A stretch of 64,000 bases of DNA. Origin: Arthrobacter sp. H35-D1. Its GTDB lineage: Bacteria > Actinomycetota > Actinomycetes > Actinomycetales > Micrococcaceae. Shown in pieces: positions 36,502 through 48,122 of this stretch. Every line of letters begins with the position of its first letter. Position 1 is the first letter of the stretch. Both the position numbers and the translations under genes were made by a program. The stretch lies in the NCBI RefSeq assembly GCF_030063185.1, contig NZ_JASISP010000015.1, forward strand, positions 1-64,000, given 5' to 3'. The notes under the pieces were generated by a model that saw only the letters and a program-made list of their open reading frames with translations, was not told where the DNA came from and ran no database searches.

Positions 36502-37206
36502 ATGGCTGAACTGACCATTGATTTTTGTGGCGAATGGTACGAACCGTCGCCGGAGGCCATCTTTAGCATTGGCCGCGAAGGCGACATAGAGGTTGACGAC
36601 AACCCCTATCTGCACAGGAAATTCCTTGAAGTGAGCAAGTACGACGGTATTTGGTGGTTGACGAATGCCGGCACCATGCTCTCTGCCACCATCGCCGACG
36701 CTGCCGGGGGCATGCAGGCGTGGATGGCGCCCGGTGCCCGCATTCCGTTGGTGTTCAGCCAGACAAACGTGATTTTCACGGCCGGTCCCACCACGTACGA
36801 ATTCTCGGTCCACGTGGCCGCGCCGTCGTTCATGTCCCAAAGCAGGGAAGACGACTCCGCCGGCTCAACCACCATTGGGCCAGTGGTTTTCACCCCGTCG
36901 CAGAAGGCGCTCATTGTGGCCCTGTCGGAGCCCATGCTGCGCCGCGGCGGGACTGGATTTAGTTCCATTCCGTCCTCTGCGCAGGCAGCCAAGCGCCTTG
37001 GCTGGGCGCTCACGCGTTTCAACCGCAAGCTCGACAACGTGTGCGACAAACTCGACCGGGTGGGCGTGGTTGGCCTGCGCGGCGGCGGTGGCAAGCTCGC
37101 CACGAACCGGCGTGCCCGCCTCGTGGAGCACTCCGTCACCTCCCACCTTGTCACCCCCGACGACCTGCCCCTGCTGGACTCGCAACGCGGAACGGACCAT
37201 GAATGA
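36502..37206 (+). CDS. FHA-like/winged-helix protein
   Basis: 234 aa. The N-terminal 105 residues look like an FHA fold (FSIGREGDIEVDD near 22, NPYLHRKFLEV near 35, TNAGTMLS near 57). The Ser-X-X-His motif is replaced by LHRKF, so phosphothreonine binding is uncertain. The C-terminal half (about 130-225) reads as a winged helix (FTPSQKALIVALSEPML, then RLGWALTRFNRKLDNVCDKL). This pairing of FHA and helix-turn-helix-like parts recurs in actinobacterial kinase/FtsK loci. AAGGGGG lies about 8 nt before the ATG. The gene ends in ATGA, shared with the ATPase gene, so the two are made together. Confidence 0.75.
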   Translation: MAELTIDFCGEWYEPSPEAIFSIGREGDIEVDDNPYLHRKFLEVSKYDGIWWLTNAGTMLSATIADAAGGMQAWMAPGARIPLVFSQTNVIFTAGPTTYEFSVHVAAPSFMSQSREDDSAGSTTIGPVVFTPSQKALIVALSEPMLRRGGTGFSSIPSSAQAAKRLGWALTRFNRKLDNVCDKLDRVGVVGLRGGGGKLATNRRARLVEHSVTSHLVTPDDLPLLDSQRGTDHE

Positions 37207-40200
37207 GGATCAGGCTGACGCTCAGGCGTGAACCGCAGGAGGACAAGGACCTGGCCGTCACAGTGGACGGACTGGCCTCGGTGGGGGACATCGCCACGGA
37301 GCTGTACCTTGCCGATCCCTCCCGCAAGGGGGCCCAAGCACCCGCGAACCTCTCGCTGCTGGTGGAGGAATCCATGGTGGGTGGCGTGCGCGGACGCACC
37401 CTCCCGCCGGAGGGCAACCTGCTGGAATCGGGGCTGCGTCCCGGGGCCACCGTCTCGTTGACCCAGGTCAGCGACTCCTTCGCCGTGCCGCACCAGGACC
37501 GCGGGCCGGCTGCCGCGACAGTGCGCGTCGTTGCCGGCCCGGACACGGGCCAGGAATTCGCGCTGCCACAGGGCACCAGCTATGTGGGCCGCGACTTTGA
37601 CGTGGACGTGCGCCTCAGCGACCCCATGACCTCCAAGCGCCATGCCCGCATCACCGTCGGGGACACCATCGAAATCGCGGACACTGGTTCCGCCAACGGC
37701 CTCATGATGGAGGGCACCCAAATCTCCCGCGCCGTCCTGGGCTCCTACGACGAGGTGACCCTGGGCGAAACCACGCTTTCCATTGTGAGCCTGGGCCGCG
37801 GGGCGCAGTCCGGACCCAGCAGCCCGCTGGTGGAATTCAACCGTTCCCCACGTGTGGTGCCGCATTTCAAGGTGGAGGAACAAACCCTTCCCTCCGGCCC
37901 GCAGCGACCGCGGCGCGAACGCTTCCCGTTGCTGATGCTGGTTGCCCCGATCCTCATGGGCGCCGTCATGTTCGCCGTCACCAAGAGTCTTTTCAGCGTC
38001 GTCTTCATGGCCATGATGCCGTTGATGATGATCGGCAGCTACATGGACCAAAAAGCCAATATCAAGCGCGACACCAGGGACGCCATTGTCCAGTTCCGCG
38101 GTGCGATGGTGGAATTCCGTCGCCAAATGACGGCCCGCCAGCAGGTGGAACGGGCCGTGCGGCTGGCCGAGAGCCCGTCCACGGCCGAAACAGTGGACGC
38201 CATCTACAAGCTCGGCCCGCTGATGTGGACGCACCGGCCCGAACACAAGTCATTTTTGTCCCTGCGGCTGGGCGTGGGCCGCCAACCCTCGCGCACCCCC
38301 GTCAAGGCGCCCAATGACAACAACACGCTGCCCGAGTACATGGCCGAGATCCAGGACATCAAGGCCGAATTCGCCGACATTGACGCCGTGCCCGTTGTGG
38401 CGCAGTTCCGCACCAGCGGTGCCCTCGGCGTGGCCGGTCCGCGCGGGGTGGTCGACGACGTGGCACGCGCCCTGGTGCTGCAGGCGGCGGGGCTGCATTC
38501 CCCTGCCGAGTTGGCCGTCGCCGCCATCACCTCCGCCGAGTCCAAGGAACGCTGGGAGTGGCTGCAATGGCTTCCGCACGTGGGCTCGGTGCACTCCCCG
38601 CTGCCCGGTGACCATCTGGCTTCCGGCCACGGGGCAGGAGGCGTGCTGCTGGCGGCGTTGGAGGAATTGCTGCTGTCCCGCGGCGCCACCATGGTGGCCC
38701 ATGGAGCAGCCCATCGCGGCGCACTCGACCCGGACAAGCACGACATCCCGCAACCGGCCACGCCCGCCCTGCTCGTCATCATTGAAGACGACGTCAAAGT
38801 TGACCGGGCCAGGCTGACCCGGCTGGTTGAACACGGGGCCGACGTGGGCGTGCACATCCTGTGGGTGGCCGGCTCCATTGAGGCACTGCCGGCCCCTTGC
38901 CGCGACTTTGTCCACGTGGCTGAAACCGCCACCACCGGCCAGGTCCGGCTGGGCCAGCTGACCTACCCCGTCAGCTGCGAGAGCGTCAGCGCCGAACTGG
39001 CCGCCCAACTTGCCCGCATGCTGGCCCCCGTGGTGGACGCCGGCAAGCCGGTGGACGACGACTCCGACCTTCCTCGCAGCGTCTCCTATGTGGCCCTGGC
39101 CGGGCACGACCTGGTGGAGAGCACCACCGGCATCGCGGACCGCTGGCTTGAAAACAACTCCGTCTCCTCCCGCGCCGTGAAGAATCGCAAGCACCAAGGA
39201 TCCCTGCGCGCCCTTGTCGGTTCCAAGGGCGTAGAGCCCATGTACCTCGACTTGAAAACCGAAGGCCCGCACGCCCTGGTCGGTGGCACCACCGGTGCCG
39301 GCAAGTCCGAGTTCCTGCAAGCCTGGGTGCTGGGCATGGCCGCCGCCTACAGCCCGGACAGGCTCTCCTTCCTGTTCGTGGACTACAAGGGCGGCGCCGC
39401 CTTTGCCGACTGCGTCCAGCTCCCGCACACCGTGGGACTGGTGACGGACCTGTCCCCGCATCTCGTGCGCCGGGCACTGACGTCGCTGCGTGCGGAACTG
39501 CACCACCGCGAGCACCTGCTCAACCGCAAAAAAGCCAAGGACCTGCTCGCCATGGAGCGGGAAGCGGATCCCGAGGCCCCGCCGTCGTTGATCATTGTGG
39601 TGGACGAGTTTGCCGCCCTCGCCAAGGAAGTGCCGGAGTTTGTGGACGGCGTGGTGGACATTGCCGCCCGCGGCCGCTCCCTGGGACTGCATTTGATCCT
39701 TGCCACCCAGCGTCCCTCGGGCGTCATCAAGGACAGCCTGCGCGCCAACACCAACATGCGCATCGCCTTGCGCATGGCCGACGTCGACGACTCCCGGGAC
39801 ATTCTCGGCGAAGACACCGCGGCGTACTTCAGCCCCTCCATTCCCGGACGCGGGGCGGCCAAAACCGGCCCAGGGCGCATCCAGGGCTTCCAGACCGGCT
39901 ACGCCGGCGGCTGGACCAGCCGCACGCCGCAGCGCCCCCGCATCGACATCGTGGAAATGGACTTTGGCTCCGGGACACCGTGGGAGCAGGAACTGACGGC
40001 GGCACCGGTGGAGGATTCGGCCGGCCCCAACGACATCTCCCGGGTGGTGGGCAACATTTCCCTGGCTGCCGTGGAACTGGGCGTCAAACCGCCCCGCAAG
40101 CCGTGGCTGAGCGAGCTGTCCGAGATCTACGATTTCTCCAAGCTGCCCGGACAACGCACGGACGAGCAACTGCTGCTGGGCGTCATGGACGACCCCGAGC

Positions 40201-41639
40201 ACCAGGCCCAGCCCACCGTGTTCTTCGAGCCGGACAAGGACGGCAACATGGCCATCCTGGGCGCCAGCGGTTCGGGCAAGTCCGCGGCGCTGCGCACCAT
40301 CGCCATCGCCGCGGCCATCACCCCGCGCGGCGGGCCCGTGCAGGTGTACGGCATCGACGCTGCCTCCAACGGGCTACAGATGCTCGAGGCGCTGCCGCAC
40401 GTTGGCGGCATCATCAACGCCGAAGACAGCGAACGCGTGGGCCGGCTGCTGCGCTACGTCCGCGGGATCATTGAAGAACGGGCCGAGAGTTTTGCCCAGG
40501 TCAAGGCCGGCACCATTGCCGAATATCGTCGCCTGGCCGACAAGCCCTACGAGCCGCGCATCATCGTCATGGTGGACGGGCTGGCCACATTCCGCGAACT
40601 GTACGAATTCCGCACCGGCATGAACCAGTTCGAAACACTGCAGCAGATCGCCACCGACGGCCGTCCCATGGGCGTGCACATTGTCATTGCCGGCGACAGC
40701 CCGAAGTCGCTTCCGGCGTCGTTGGCGTCCTCGGTGCAGCGCCTGCTCGTGTTCCGGCTGGCCACCTCCGACGACTACTCCAACCTGGGACTGCCCCGCG
40801 ACGTGCTGACCCCGGCATCCCCGCCCGGCCGCGGCATGATCGACGGCGGCGAAGTCCAGATCGCCGTTTTTGGCGGCACCTCGAACCTGGCGTTGCAGGC
40901 CCGGCAGGTGGAAAGCCTGGCCGAGTCGCTGCGGCGCCAAGGCATCAAGGCGGCCCCGCAGATTGAATCGCTGCCTGAAAACCTGGACCTGAACGTGCTG
41001 CCCGCGGCCTCCAGCGGCAACGTGGTCATCGGCGTGGACGACTTCAACCTGGAACCGGCAGGGCTGAACGCCACGGGCGCGCTCATGCTCACCGGGCCGC
41101 CGTCGTCCGGACGCACCACCGCCCTGGTCACGCTGGCCGAAGCACTGAAACGCTCGACGCCGGGCACCCGGCGCGTATACTTCGGCTCGCGCCGCTCGGC
41201 CATCGCGAACCTGAACGTGTGGGATGAATCCATTGTGACGGCCGGAGCGCTGGAGCCTGAACTGCAGCGCTTCATCGAGCTGGTGGAGAGCGAGAGCCAG
41301 CCCGTTGCCTTCTTCATCGAGGGAGTCACCGAGTTCGCCGACTCGGAGGCGGAAATGGATCTGGTTGAGCTGATCAAGGCGGCCGTCAAGGCCAACTTGT
41401 TCGTGGTGGGCGAGGGCGAAACCTCCACCTGGTCCGGGGCATGGAGCATCGCCGGGCTGTTCAAGGCAGGCCGCCGCGGCCTGCTCATGAACCCGGGCGA
41501 CATTGAGGGCGACACCTTGATGAACACGTCGCTGGGCCGGGTGAGCAACAACAAGTTCATCCCGGGCAGGGGCTACGTGGTGGGTCGGGGCAAGGCGTTC
41601 AAGCTGCAAGTGGCAAGCACCATGGACCACGAACGGTAG
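37203..41639 (+). CDS. EssC/EccC-type FtsK/SpoIIIE ATPase with N-terminal ubiquitin-like and FHA domains
   Basis: 1478 aa motor of a type VII-like secretion system. Residues 1-90 look like a YukD/EsaB-type ubiquitin-like fold. Residues 100-195 are an FHA domain (YVGRDFDVDVRLSD, TSKRHARI, TGSANGL). Two membrane helices lie at about 240-282. Three FtsK-type ATPase domains follow. The first has intact Walker A GGTTGAGKS near 695 and Walker B IIVVDEFAAL. The second has GASGSGKS near 1018 with a weaker Walker B (MVDGLA). The third has GPPSSGRT near 1297, with Lys replaced by Arg, so it is probably inactive in hydrolysis. Domain order matches Firmicutes EssC more than mycobacterial EccC, which lacks FHA domains. 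The WXG100 gene lies 201 bp downstream. Confidence 0.92.
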   Translation: MRIRLTLRREPQEDKDLAVTVDGLASVGDIATELYLADPSRKGAQAPANLSLLVEESMVGGVRGRTLPPEGNLLESGLRPGATVSLTQVSDSFAVPHQDRGPAAATVRVVAGPDTGQEFALPQGTSYVGRDFDVDVRLSDPMTSKRHARITVGDTIEIADTGSANGLMMEGTQISRAVLGSYDEVTLGETTLSIVSLGRGAQSGPSSPLVEFNRSPRVVPHFKVEEQTLPSGPQRPRRERFPLLMLVAPILMGAVMFAVTKSLFSVVFMAMMPLMMIGSYMDQKANIKRDTRDAIVQFRGAMVEFRRQMTARQQVERAVRLAESPSTAETVDAIYKLGPLMWTHRPEHKSFLSLRLGVGRQPSRTPVKAPNDNNTLPEYMAEIQDIKAEFADIDAVPVVAQFRTSGALGVAGPRGVVDDVARALVLQAAGLHSPAELAVAAITSAESKERWEWLQWLPHVGSVHSPLPGDHLASGHGAGGVLLAALEELLLSRGATMVAHGAAHRGALDPDKHDIPQPATPALLVIIEDDVKVDRARLTRLVEHGADVGVHILWVAGSIEALPAPCRDFVHVAETATTGQVRLGQLTYPVSCESVSAELAAQLARMLAPVVDAGKPVDDDSDLPRSVSYVALAGHDLVESTTGIADRWLENNSVSSRAVKNRKHQGSLRALVGSKGVEPMYLDLKTEGPHALVGGTTGAGKSEFLQAWVLGMAAAYSPDRLSFLFVDYKGGAAFADCVQLPHTVGLVTDLSPHLVRRALTSLRAELHHREHLLNRKKAKDLLAMEREADPEAPPSLIIVVDEFAALAKEVPEFVDGVVDIAARGRSLGLHLILATQRPSGVIKDSLRANTNMRIALRMADVDDSRDILGEDTAAYFSPSIPGRGAAKTGPGRIQGFQTGYAGGWTSRTPQRPRIDIVEMDFGSGTPWEQELTAAPVEDSAGPNDISRVVGNISLAAVELGVKPPRKPWLSELSEIYDFSKLPGQRTDEQLLLGVMDDPEHQAQPTVFFEPDKDGNMAILGASGSGKSAALRTIAIAAAITPRGGPVQVYGIDAASNGLQMLEALPHVGGIINAEDSERVGRLLRYVRGIIEERAESFAQVKAGTIAEYRRLADKPYEPRIIVMVDGLATFRELYEFRTGMNQFETLQQIATDGRPMGVHIVIAGDSPKSLPASLASSVQRLLVFRLATSDDYSNLGLPRDVLTPASPPGRGMIDGGEVQIAVFGGTSNLALQARQVESLAESLRRQGIKAAPQIESLPENLDLNVLPAASSGNVVIGVDDFNLEPAGLNATGALMLTGPPSSGRTTALVTLAEALKRSTPGTRRVYFGSRRSAIANLNVWDESIVTAGALEPELQRFIELVESESQPVAFFIEGVTEFADSEAEMDLVELIKAAVKANLFVVGEGETSTWSGAWSIAGLFKAGRRGLLMNPGDIEGDTLMNTSLGRVSNNKFIPGRGYVVGRGKAFKLQVASTMDHER

Positions 41640-41688
41640 GCGAGCCGGCTCTACGGAGTCGACGCACCAAATCGACCGCGTCACAATT

Positions 41689-41711
41689 CGATGGGGGAGT
41701 TGTCCCCATCG
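41689..41711. terminator. hairpin after the ATPase gene
   Basis: Perfect 8-bp stem (41689-41696 with 41704-41711) and a 7-nt loop, 49 bp beyond the ATPase stop. A weaker hairpin (GCGGG/CCCGC, 41787-41800) follows before the WXG100 gene. Together they suggest that WXG100 has its own promoter in 41711-41830, where a TAGATT-type -10 near 41734 is possible. Confidence 0.45.
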
Positions 41712-41840
41712 ACGGTGGTGGCGGGGTCGGGATAGATTCATATCAATCGCTTGGCCGGAACCCTCCGGACACGGTGAAACAAAAAAGCGGGATGGCCCGC
41801 AAATTTTGAACAAGCAAATTTCTAGCAAAGGATGTGCATC

Positions 41841-44640
<2,800 letters not shown>

Positions 44641-44660
44641 TCCCCAAGCAAAGGAACACT

Positions 44661-45503
44661 ATGACCCCCGCTGTTGCCACCGTCAATGAACTGCTCGAAG
44701 TCGCCCTGCGGGCTGCTGCCGCAGGGGCCGCCGTGCTGGCTTCCCGGGACCCGGGCCAGTTTGGTGCCACGGAGAAATCCTCGGACGCCGATTGGGTCAC
44801 GGAGTTTGACGTGGCTGCCGAGAACGCCGTCCGTGCCGTGATTGGCGAGGCCCGCCCCCACGATGTGATCACGGGGGAGGAGCTTGCCCCTGCGCTGCCC
44901 GCGGAGCCTTCGGGGTACCGGTGGAGCATCGACCCGCTCGACGGCACCATGAACTTCATCCGCAACATCGCCTACTACGGCACGTCGGTTGCCGTGTGCG
45001 GACCTGACGGCCAATGGCTGGCCGGTGTGGTCAACGCACCGGCGCTGCGGAGAGTCTACTTCGCCTCCCACGGTGCCGGCGCCTGGTTGGATGAAATCCG
45101 TGCCGACGGAGTCCAATCCATGCGCGCACTGCACGGGCCCACCGAAGCCCGGGGCGGGACGCTGCTGTCCACGGCGTTGACGTACGACGCACCGGTCCGG
45201 CGTCGTCTGGTGTCCGAACTGAACGGACGCATGGACAACTTTGGCGACTTCCGGCGCCTGGGGTCGGCTGCGCTAGAACTGTGCGCCGTGGCCGAAGGCT
45301 CCGTGGATGCGTACCTGGAATACGGTTTGTTCGAGCACGACTTTGCCGCCGGCGGGTTGATTGCCGCGGAAGCCGGTGCCTGGGTGCACAGGCCCGAACT
45401 CAGCCCGGCCGTGAACGGACTGCCGACTCGGGAAGAGGTACTTTCAGTCTGGACGGCCGCCTGCGTTCCCGGGCTGGAAGGCAGCTTCGCTCCGGCTGAA
45501 TAG
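44661..45503 (+). CDS. inositol monophosphatase-family protein
   Basis: 280 aa. Metal-binding motifs are present: VITGEEL near residue 74, DPLDGTMNFIRN near 93 and a terminal EHDFAAGGLIAAEAG near 229 in place of the usual WDxAAG. The Trp-to-Glu/His change in the last motif may shift substrate preference. The family removes phosphate from inositol-1-phosphate, histidinol-phosphate, fructose-1,6-bisphosphate or PAP, and I cannot choose among these. It follows ligA by 20 bp with AAAGGA before the ATG, so it is probably in one transcript. Nothing recognisable follows on this strand. Confidence 0.88.
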   Translation: MTPAVATVNELLEVALRAAAAGAAVLASRDPGQFGATEKSSDADWVTEFDVAAENAVRAVIGEARPHDVITGEELAPALPAEPSGYRWSIDPLDGTMNFIRNIAYYGTSVAVCGPDGQWLAGVVNAPALRRVYFASHGAGAWLDEIRADGVQSMRALHGPTEARGGTLLSTALTYDAPVRRRLVSELNGRMDNFGDFRRLGSAALELCAVAEGSVDAYLEYGLFEHDFAAGGLIAAEAGAWVHRPELSPAVNGLPTREEVLSVWTAACVPGLEGSFAPAE

Positions 45504-45589
45504 GGCCGGGTTCGCAGCCGCGTAGGCCCGGATTCGCAGCCGGCGGATTGGCGGCGGGCTCGGCAGGGGCCCGGCGACTGTGCGGTTCC

Positions 45590-45715
45590 GTGCGAATGTA
45601 GGGTTCGGTGCTGTGCGACTGCTCGGTTCGGTGCGGGGTGACCGCTCGGTTCGGTGCGACTGTGGGGTTTGGTGCTGTGCGACTGTGGGGTTTGGTGCTG
45701 TGCGACCGTTTAGTT
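45590..45715. repeat. degenerate 23-bp tandem repeat
   Basis: About five diverged units of GGTTTGGTGCTGTGCGACTG followed by TGG, some shortened to 18 bp. No protein-coding frame is convincing across it. It directly precedes array A of the 41-bp family but shares no sequence with it. Confidence 0.7.
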
Positions 45716-45728
45716 CTCTGCCAGGCTG

Positions 45729-45910
45729 CTCATCCCACAGCTCCTGTGGGTTGTCCGCCGCACCGGACCTTCATACTGCAGCTCCGGCGGGTGTTTGGCG
45801 CCCTGACCCGCAGGAGCTGCTGTATGAATGCGGCGGCGACACCCTGACCCGCAGGAGCTGCTGTATGAATGGTGCTGCTGTGCCGTGAACCCGCAGGAGC
45901 TGCTGATCAT
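45729..45910. repeat. 41-bp-period inverted repeat array A
   Basis: Two units in one orientation (CATACTGCAGCTCC-type cores starting at 45731 and 45772) face three in the other (AGGAGCTGC cores at 45812, 45853 and 45895). Spacing is 41, 41 and 42 bp. It fills the gap between the convergent inositol-phosphatase and DUF559 genes. Arrays B and C belong to the same family. Confidence 0.85.
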
Positions 45911-45917
45911 TTGCCGG

Positions 45918-46868
45918 TCAATTGTCCAGTTCTTGCTTCGGCCGCCATCCTTGTTGCCGAAGGGCCGTCTCAAACATGGCCACGATGTGGGTGTGCCCGC
46001 GTTTCATGTCGGCGTGGTAGACCTTGACCCGCACCCAACCACGGGTGCGGGTTCGCTCGTCCCGAGTGCGGTCGTGGAGCTGTTTCTCGGTGTTTTGGTG
46101 GATTTCACCTTCGTATTCGCTGCACACCTTGTATTCCTTGCAGGCCAGGTCGGGGCCGACGTCGAATTCCCCCGGCCCTCCGGAGATCTTGCAGTTCGGC
46201 ACAAACTCCGGCAGTCCTGCACGCTGGAGAATCAATCGGAGCCGCGTTTCAGGAGGTGAGTCCACCCCAACCCGCATGAGGTCCAGCGCCTTTTTGGCCT
46301 TTGCCAGTCCGGGCACATGGTGGAAGCCGGCAATGTAGGCCCGCAGCTGCTCCTCGTGAATGATGGCACGTTTGGGAGGCTCAAAGTGCCGGTCATGCTC
46401 GCAAATCAAGTAGTCCGCCACTGCGACCAAGTCGTCGAGGCTCAGCACGCTCGCCAAATCCAGGAATGTTCGTGCCGGTGTTGTCACGGGCACTCCCTGG
46501 ATCCTCAAGATGTCGGTGCTTGTCAGATTGATGCAATGGCCCGCCACACCGCGGCGCCGGGGTTGGGCACTGCCGGGCGTGCGGGACAAGTGGAGGATCC
46601 TGATGTCCTCGTCAAACCACGGCAGCGGCATTCCATGGATTTGCGCGGCAGTCACATGGGAGACGCAATTCTCCACGCCAAGGCTGGTATACGGCCGCAC
46701 CCGCTCAAGCAGGGGTTGGTGGTTTCTCTGGGGCACCCGTATCTCCCTGCTTGGAGCCGTCAGGTCGCTTGCCCGCATTCGGCTCACCGAGGCGCCCGCC
46801 AAGAGCCCCTCACGATAGGTGAAGGATAGCTGTGATAGTTTCCCCGGAAGCCTTGATCGAGCCGTCAT
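45918..46868 (-). CDS. DUF559-type nuclease-like protein (AbiEi/Vsr-like architecture)
   Basis: 316 aa. The C-terminal 100 residues carry a PD-(D/E)XK/Vsr-like endonuclease fold of the DUF559 kind: GEFDVGPDLACKEYK near 230, SEYEGEIHQNTEKQ near 247, DRTRDERTRTRGW near 264. The first 200 residues resemble the helical part of AbiEi-like proteins (TPARTFLDLASVLSLDDLV near 130). Such genes are abundant and often multicopy in Micrococcales. A role in toxin-antitoxin or mobile DNA is suspected but not shown. A clear N-terminal winged helix is not visible. It is bracketed by array A (3') and array B (5'), and its upstream 80 bp are part of the duplicated block. A remnant of a second copy lies at 47682-47980. 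Confidence 0.75.
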   Translation of the reverse strand: MTARSRLPGKLSQLSFTYREGLLAGASVSRMRASDLTAPSREIRVPQRNHQPLLERVRPYTSLGVENCVSHVTAAQIHGMPLPWFDEDIRILHLSRTPGSAQPRRRGVAGHCINLTSTDILRIQGVPVTTPARTFLDLASVLSLDDLVAVADYLICEHDRHFEPPKRAIIHEEQLRAYIAGFHHVPGLAKAKKALDLMRVGVDSPPETRLRLILQRAGLPEFVPNCKISGGPGEFDVGPDLACKEYKVCSEYEGEIHQNTEKQLHDRTRDERTRTRGWVRVKVYHADMKRGHTHIVAMFETALRQQGWRPKQELDN

Positions 46869-46872
46869 GAAA

Positions 46873-47302
46873 GAAGTCTGGTGCAGAAATCAGAATCCTG
46901 CCTGGAGATATCCACAGCAAGGAGTTGTCCACAGGTTTGTGCTGCTTCATACTGCAGCTCCTGCGGGTTCCGTGCCCGCCGGGAACGTTCATACTGCAGC
47001 TGATGCGGGTCTGCTGCCAAGCAAATATTTCATTCTGCAGCTCCTGTGGGTGTTGTCGCGCAACACTCACAGGAGCTGCAGTATGAGCAGGCAGCAGCCG
47101 CGGACACCCGCAGGAGCTGCAGTATGAGCAGGCAGCAGCTGGGAACACCCGCAGGAGCGGCAGTATGAGCGGGCAGCAGCTGGGAACACCCGCAGGAGCT
47201 GCAGAATGAGCGGGCAGCAGCCGCGGGCACCCGCAGGAGCTGCAGCATGGACCGCAGAGAGTACCGAGGGGCCGGAAATCTCCATGGATGCAAGAAGTTT
47301 GG
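46873..47302. repeat. duplicated element with 41-bp-period inverted array B
   Basis: The first 79 bp (46873-46951) are nearly identical to 63132-63210. Three forward units follow (CAT at 46948, 46990, 47031), then a near-palindromic centre around 47045-47075. Five reverse units complete it (AGGAG at 47071, 47112, 47153, 47194, 47235), exactly 41 bp apart. The right end (about 47275-47302) again matches the end of array C near 63500-63519. It starts 5 bp upstream of the DUF559 start codon. Confidence 0.88.
46909..46933. promoter_or_regulatory. DnaA-box-like pair in element B
   Basis: TATCCACAG (46909-46917) and TTGTCCACA (46925-46933) stand in the same orientation, 16 bp start to start. TTGTCCACA is the usual DnaA box form in high-GC actinobacteria. 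They lie about 40-65 bp upstream of the DUF559 start. Two boxes are too few for an origin. Confidence 0.4.
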
Positions 47303-47309
47303 CGGCGAA

Positions 47310-47645
47310 TAACCATTCCCGCTTCTTGTCCGGGCCCTTGACCAGTCCACCGGCTATCCGTGTGCGGCGGCGGCCGCCGTCGATGCGTGGCGGGAACGCC
47401 TTGGCGGCACGGTCCGCAACGCCCGGTTTTCGTTGCCGCGGACGGCTTCGAAATTGATGAAAAGGCTACCCCGGATTCCGTGGCGTCGAAGCCGCTGGCC
47501 ACTTCCGTCCACTGGCTGGCGGAAGAGACGGCGTGGGGGGCCGGGCGGAGGCTGTCGTCCGCCGTCGAGGTTGGTGGCTTTGACCCAGCCACCGGCACCG
47601 GGCCAGTGGGTTCGGCTCGGCACCGGCGCGTTGGCAATGAGTGCC
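47310..47645 (+). pseudogene. C-terminal remnant of a CaiB/BaiF-type CoA-transferase
   Basis: Two frames joined by a frameshift near 47430 recover family features. The first reads DQSTGYPCAAAAAVDAWRERL and then ARFSLPRTAS, like the TGY..AAA and SLARTA segments of actinobacterial CoA-transferases. The second reads HWLAEETAWGAGRRL and GGFDPATGTGPVGSA, like the usual W-EETPWG and GPLGSD ending. All N-terminal coding is missing. An intact start of a gene of this family stands right after array C at 63539. The family call comes from memory of conserved ends. Confidence 0.5.
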
Positions 47646-47681
47646 GAGGCAGTGCGGGTCCCCACGTGCGGCGCCACCGAT

Positions 47682-47980
47682 GCTGAATGAGCGCCTTTTG
47701 AGCATGTCCGCTACATCGGCATCACTGTGCCGCAGGTCCGCCCTGCACACGTTGACCTGCAGCCAGCCGCGCGCAGCCGTCCGCTCACGGCGAGTGCGGT
47801 CCCGGGGCTGCTGGTGATCGATGCCGAAGCGTTTGGCCATGGGATGCAAGGACTTGCGCTGCCCCTCCAGCATCAACCCCTGCGGGTGCAAATTCGATTT
47901 GTCCCGCCGCTCCCGGCTCGCCGGCACGGCGAAGATCTCGTCGACGCAGCCGTCAATCCCACCTCGCAAGGCGTGCTCTG
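47682..47980 (-). pseudogene. DUF559 nuclease remnant
   Basis: The minus-strand frame includes LEGQRKSLHPM, then DRTRRERTAARGWLQVNV and DVADMLKRR, matching the C-terminal block of the intact gene at 45918-46868 (DRTRDERTRTRGWVRVKV). The flanking reading is degenerate, the N-terminal two thirds are absent and no start is credible. It probably derives from an older second copy. Confidence 0.6.
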
Positions 47981-48122
47981 ATCTTCCTTCAGCACACAAA
48001 ATTAACAGAGCCCGCACAAGACTAAAAGATCCACCATCAAACCCCAACAAAGTAACAACTTCGGCTCTGCGCCCATTCAATCTCTTGCCGCCGCTGCCCG
48101 CCGACCGTTTTCCTCCAACGCT

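Noticed and set aside
46873-46951. Chromosomal or plasmid replication origin
   Set aside because: Only two DnaA-box-like sites occur, repeated at two loci, with no dnaA, dnaN, rep gene or AT-rich unwinding region.
45729-47250. CRISPR array
   Set aside because: The 41-bp arrays have conserved DNA between cores instead of unique spacers, reverse orientation midway and no cas genes.
47466-48080. Intact 204-codon minus-strand gene
   Set aside because: Only its middle (about 47682-47980) resembles DUF559; both ends are low-quality sequence that overlaps the CoA-transferase remnant.
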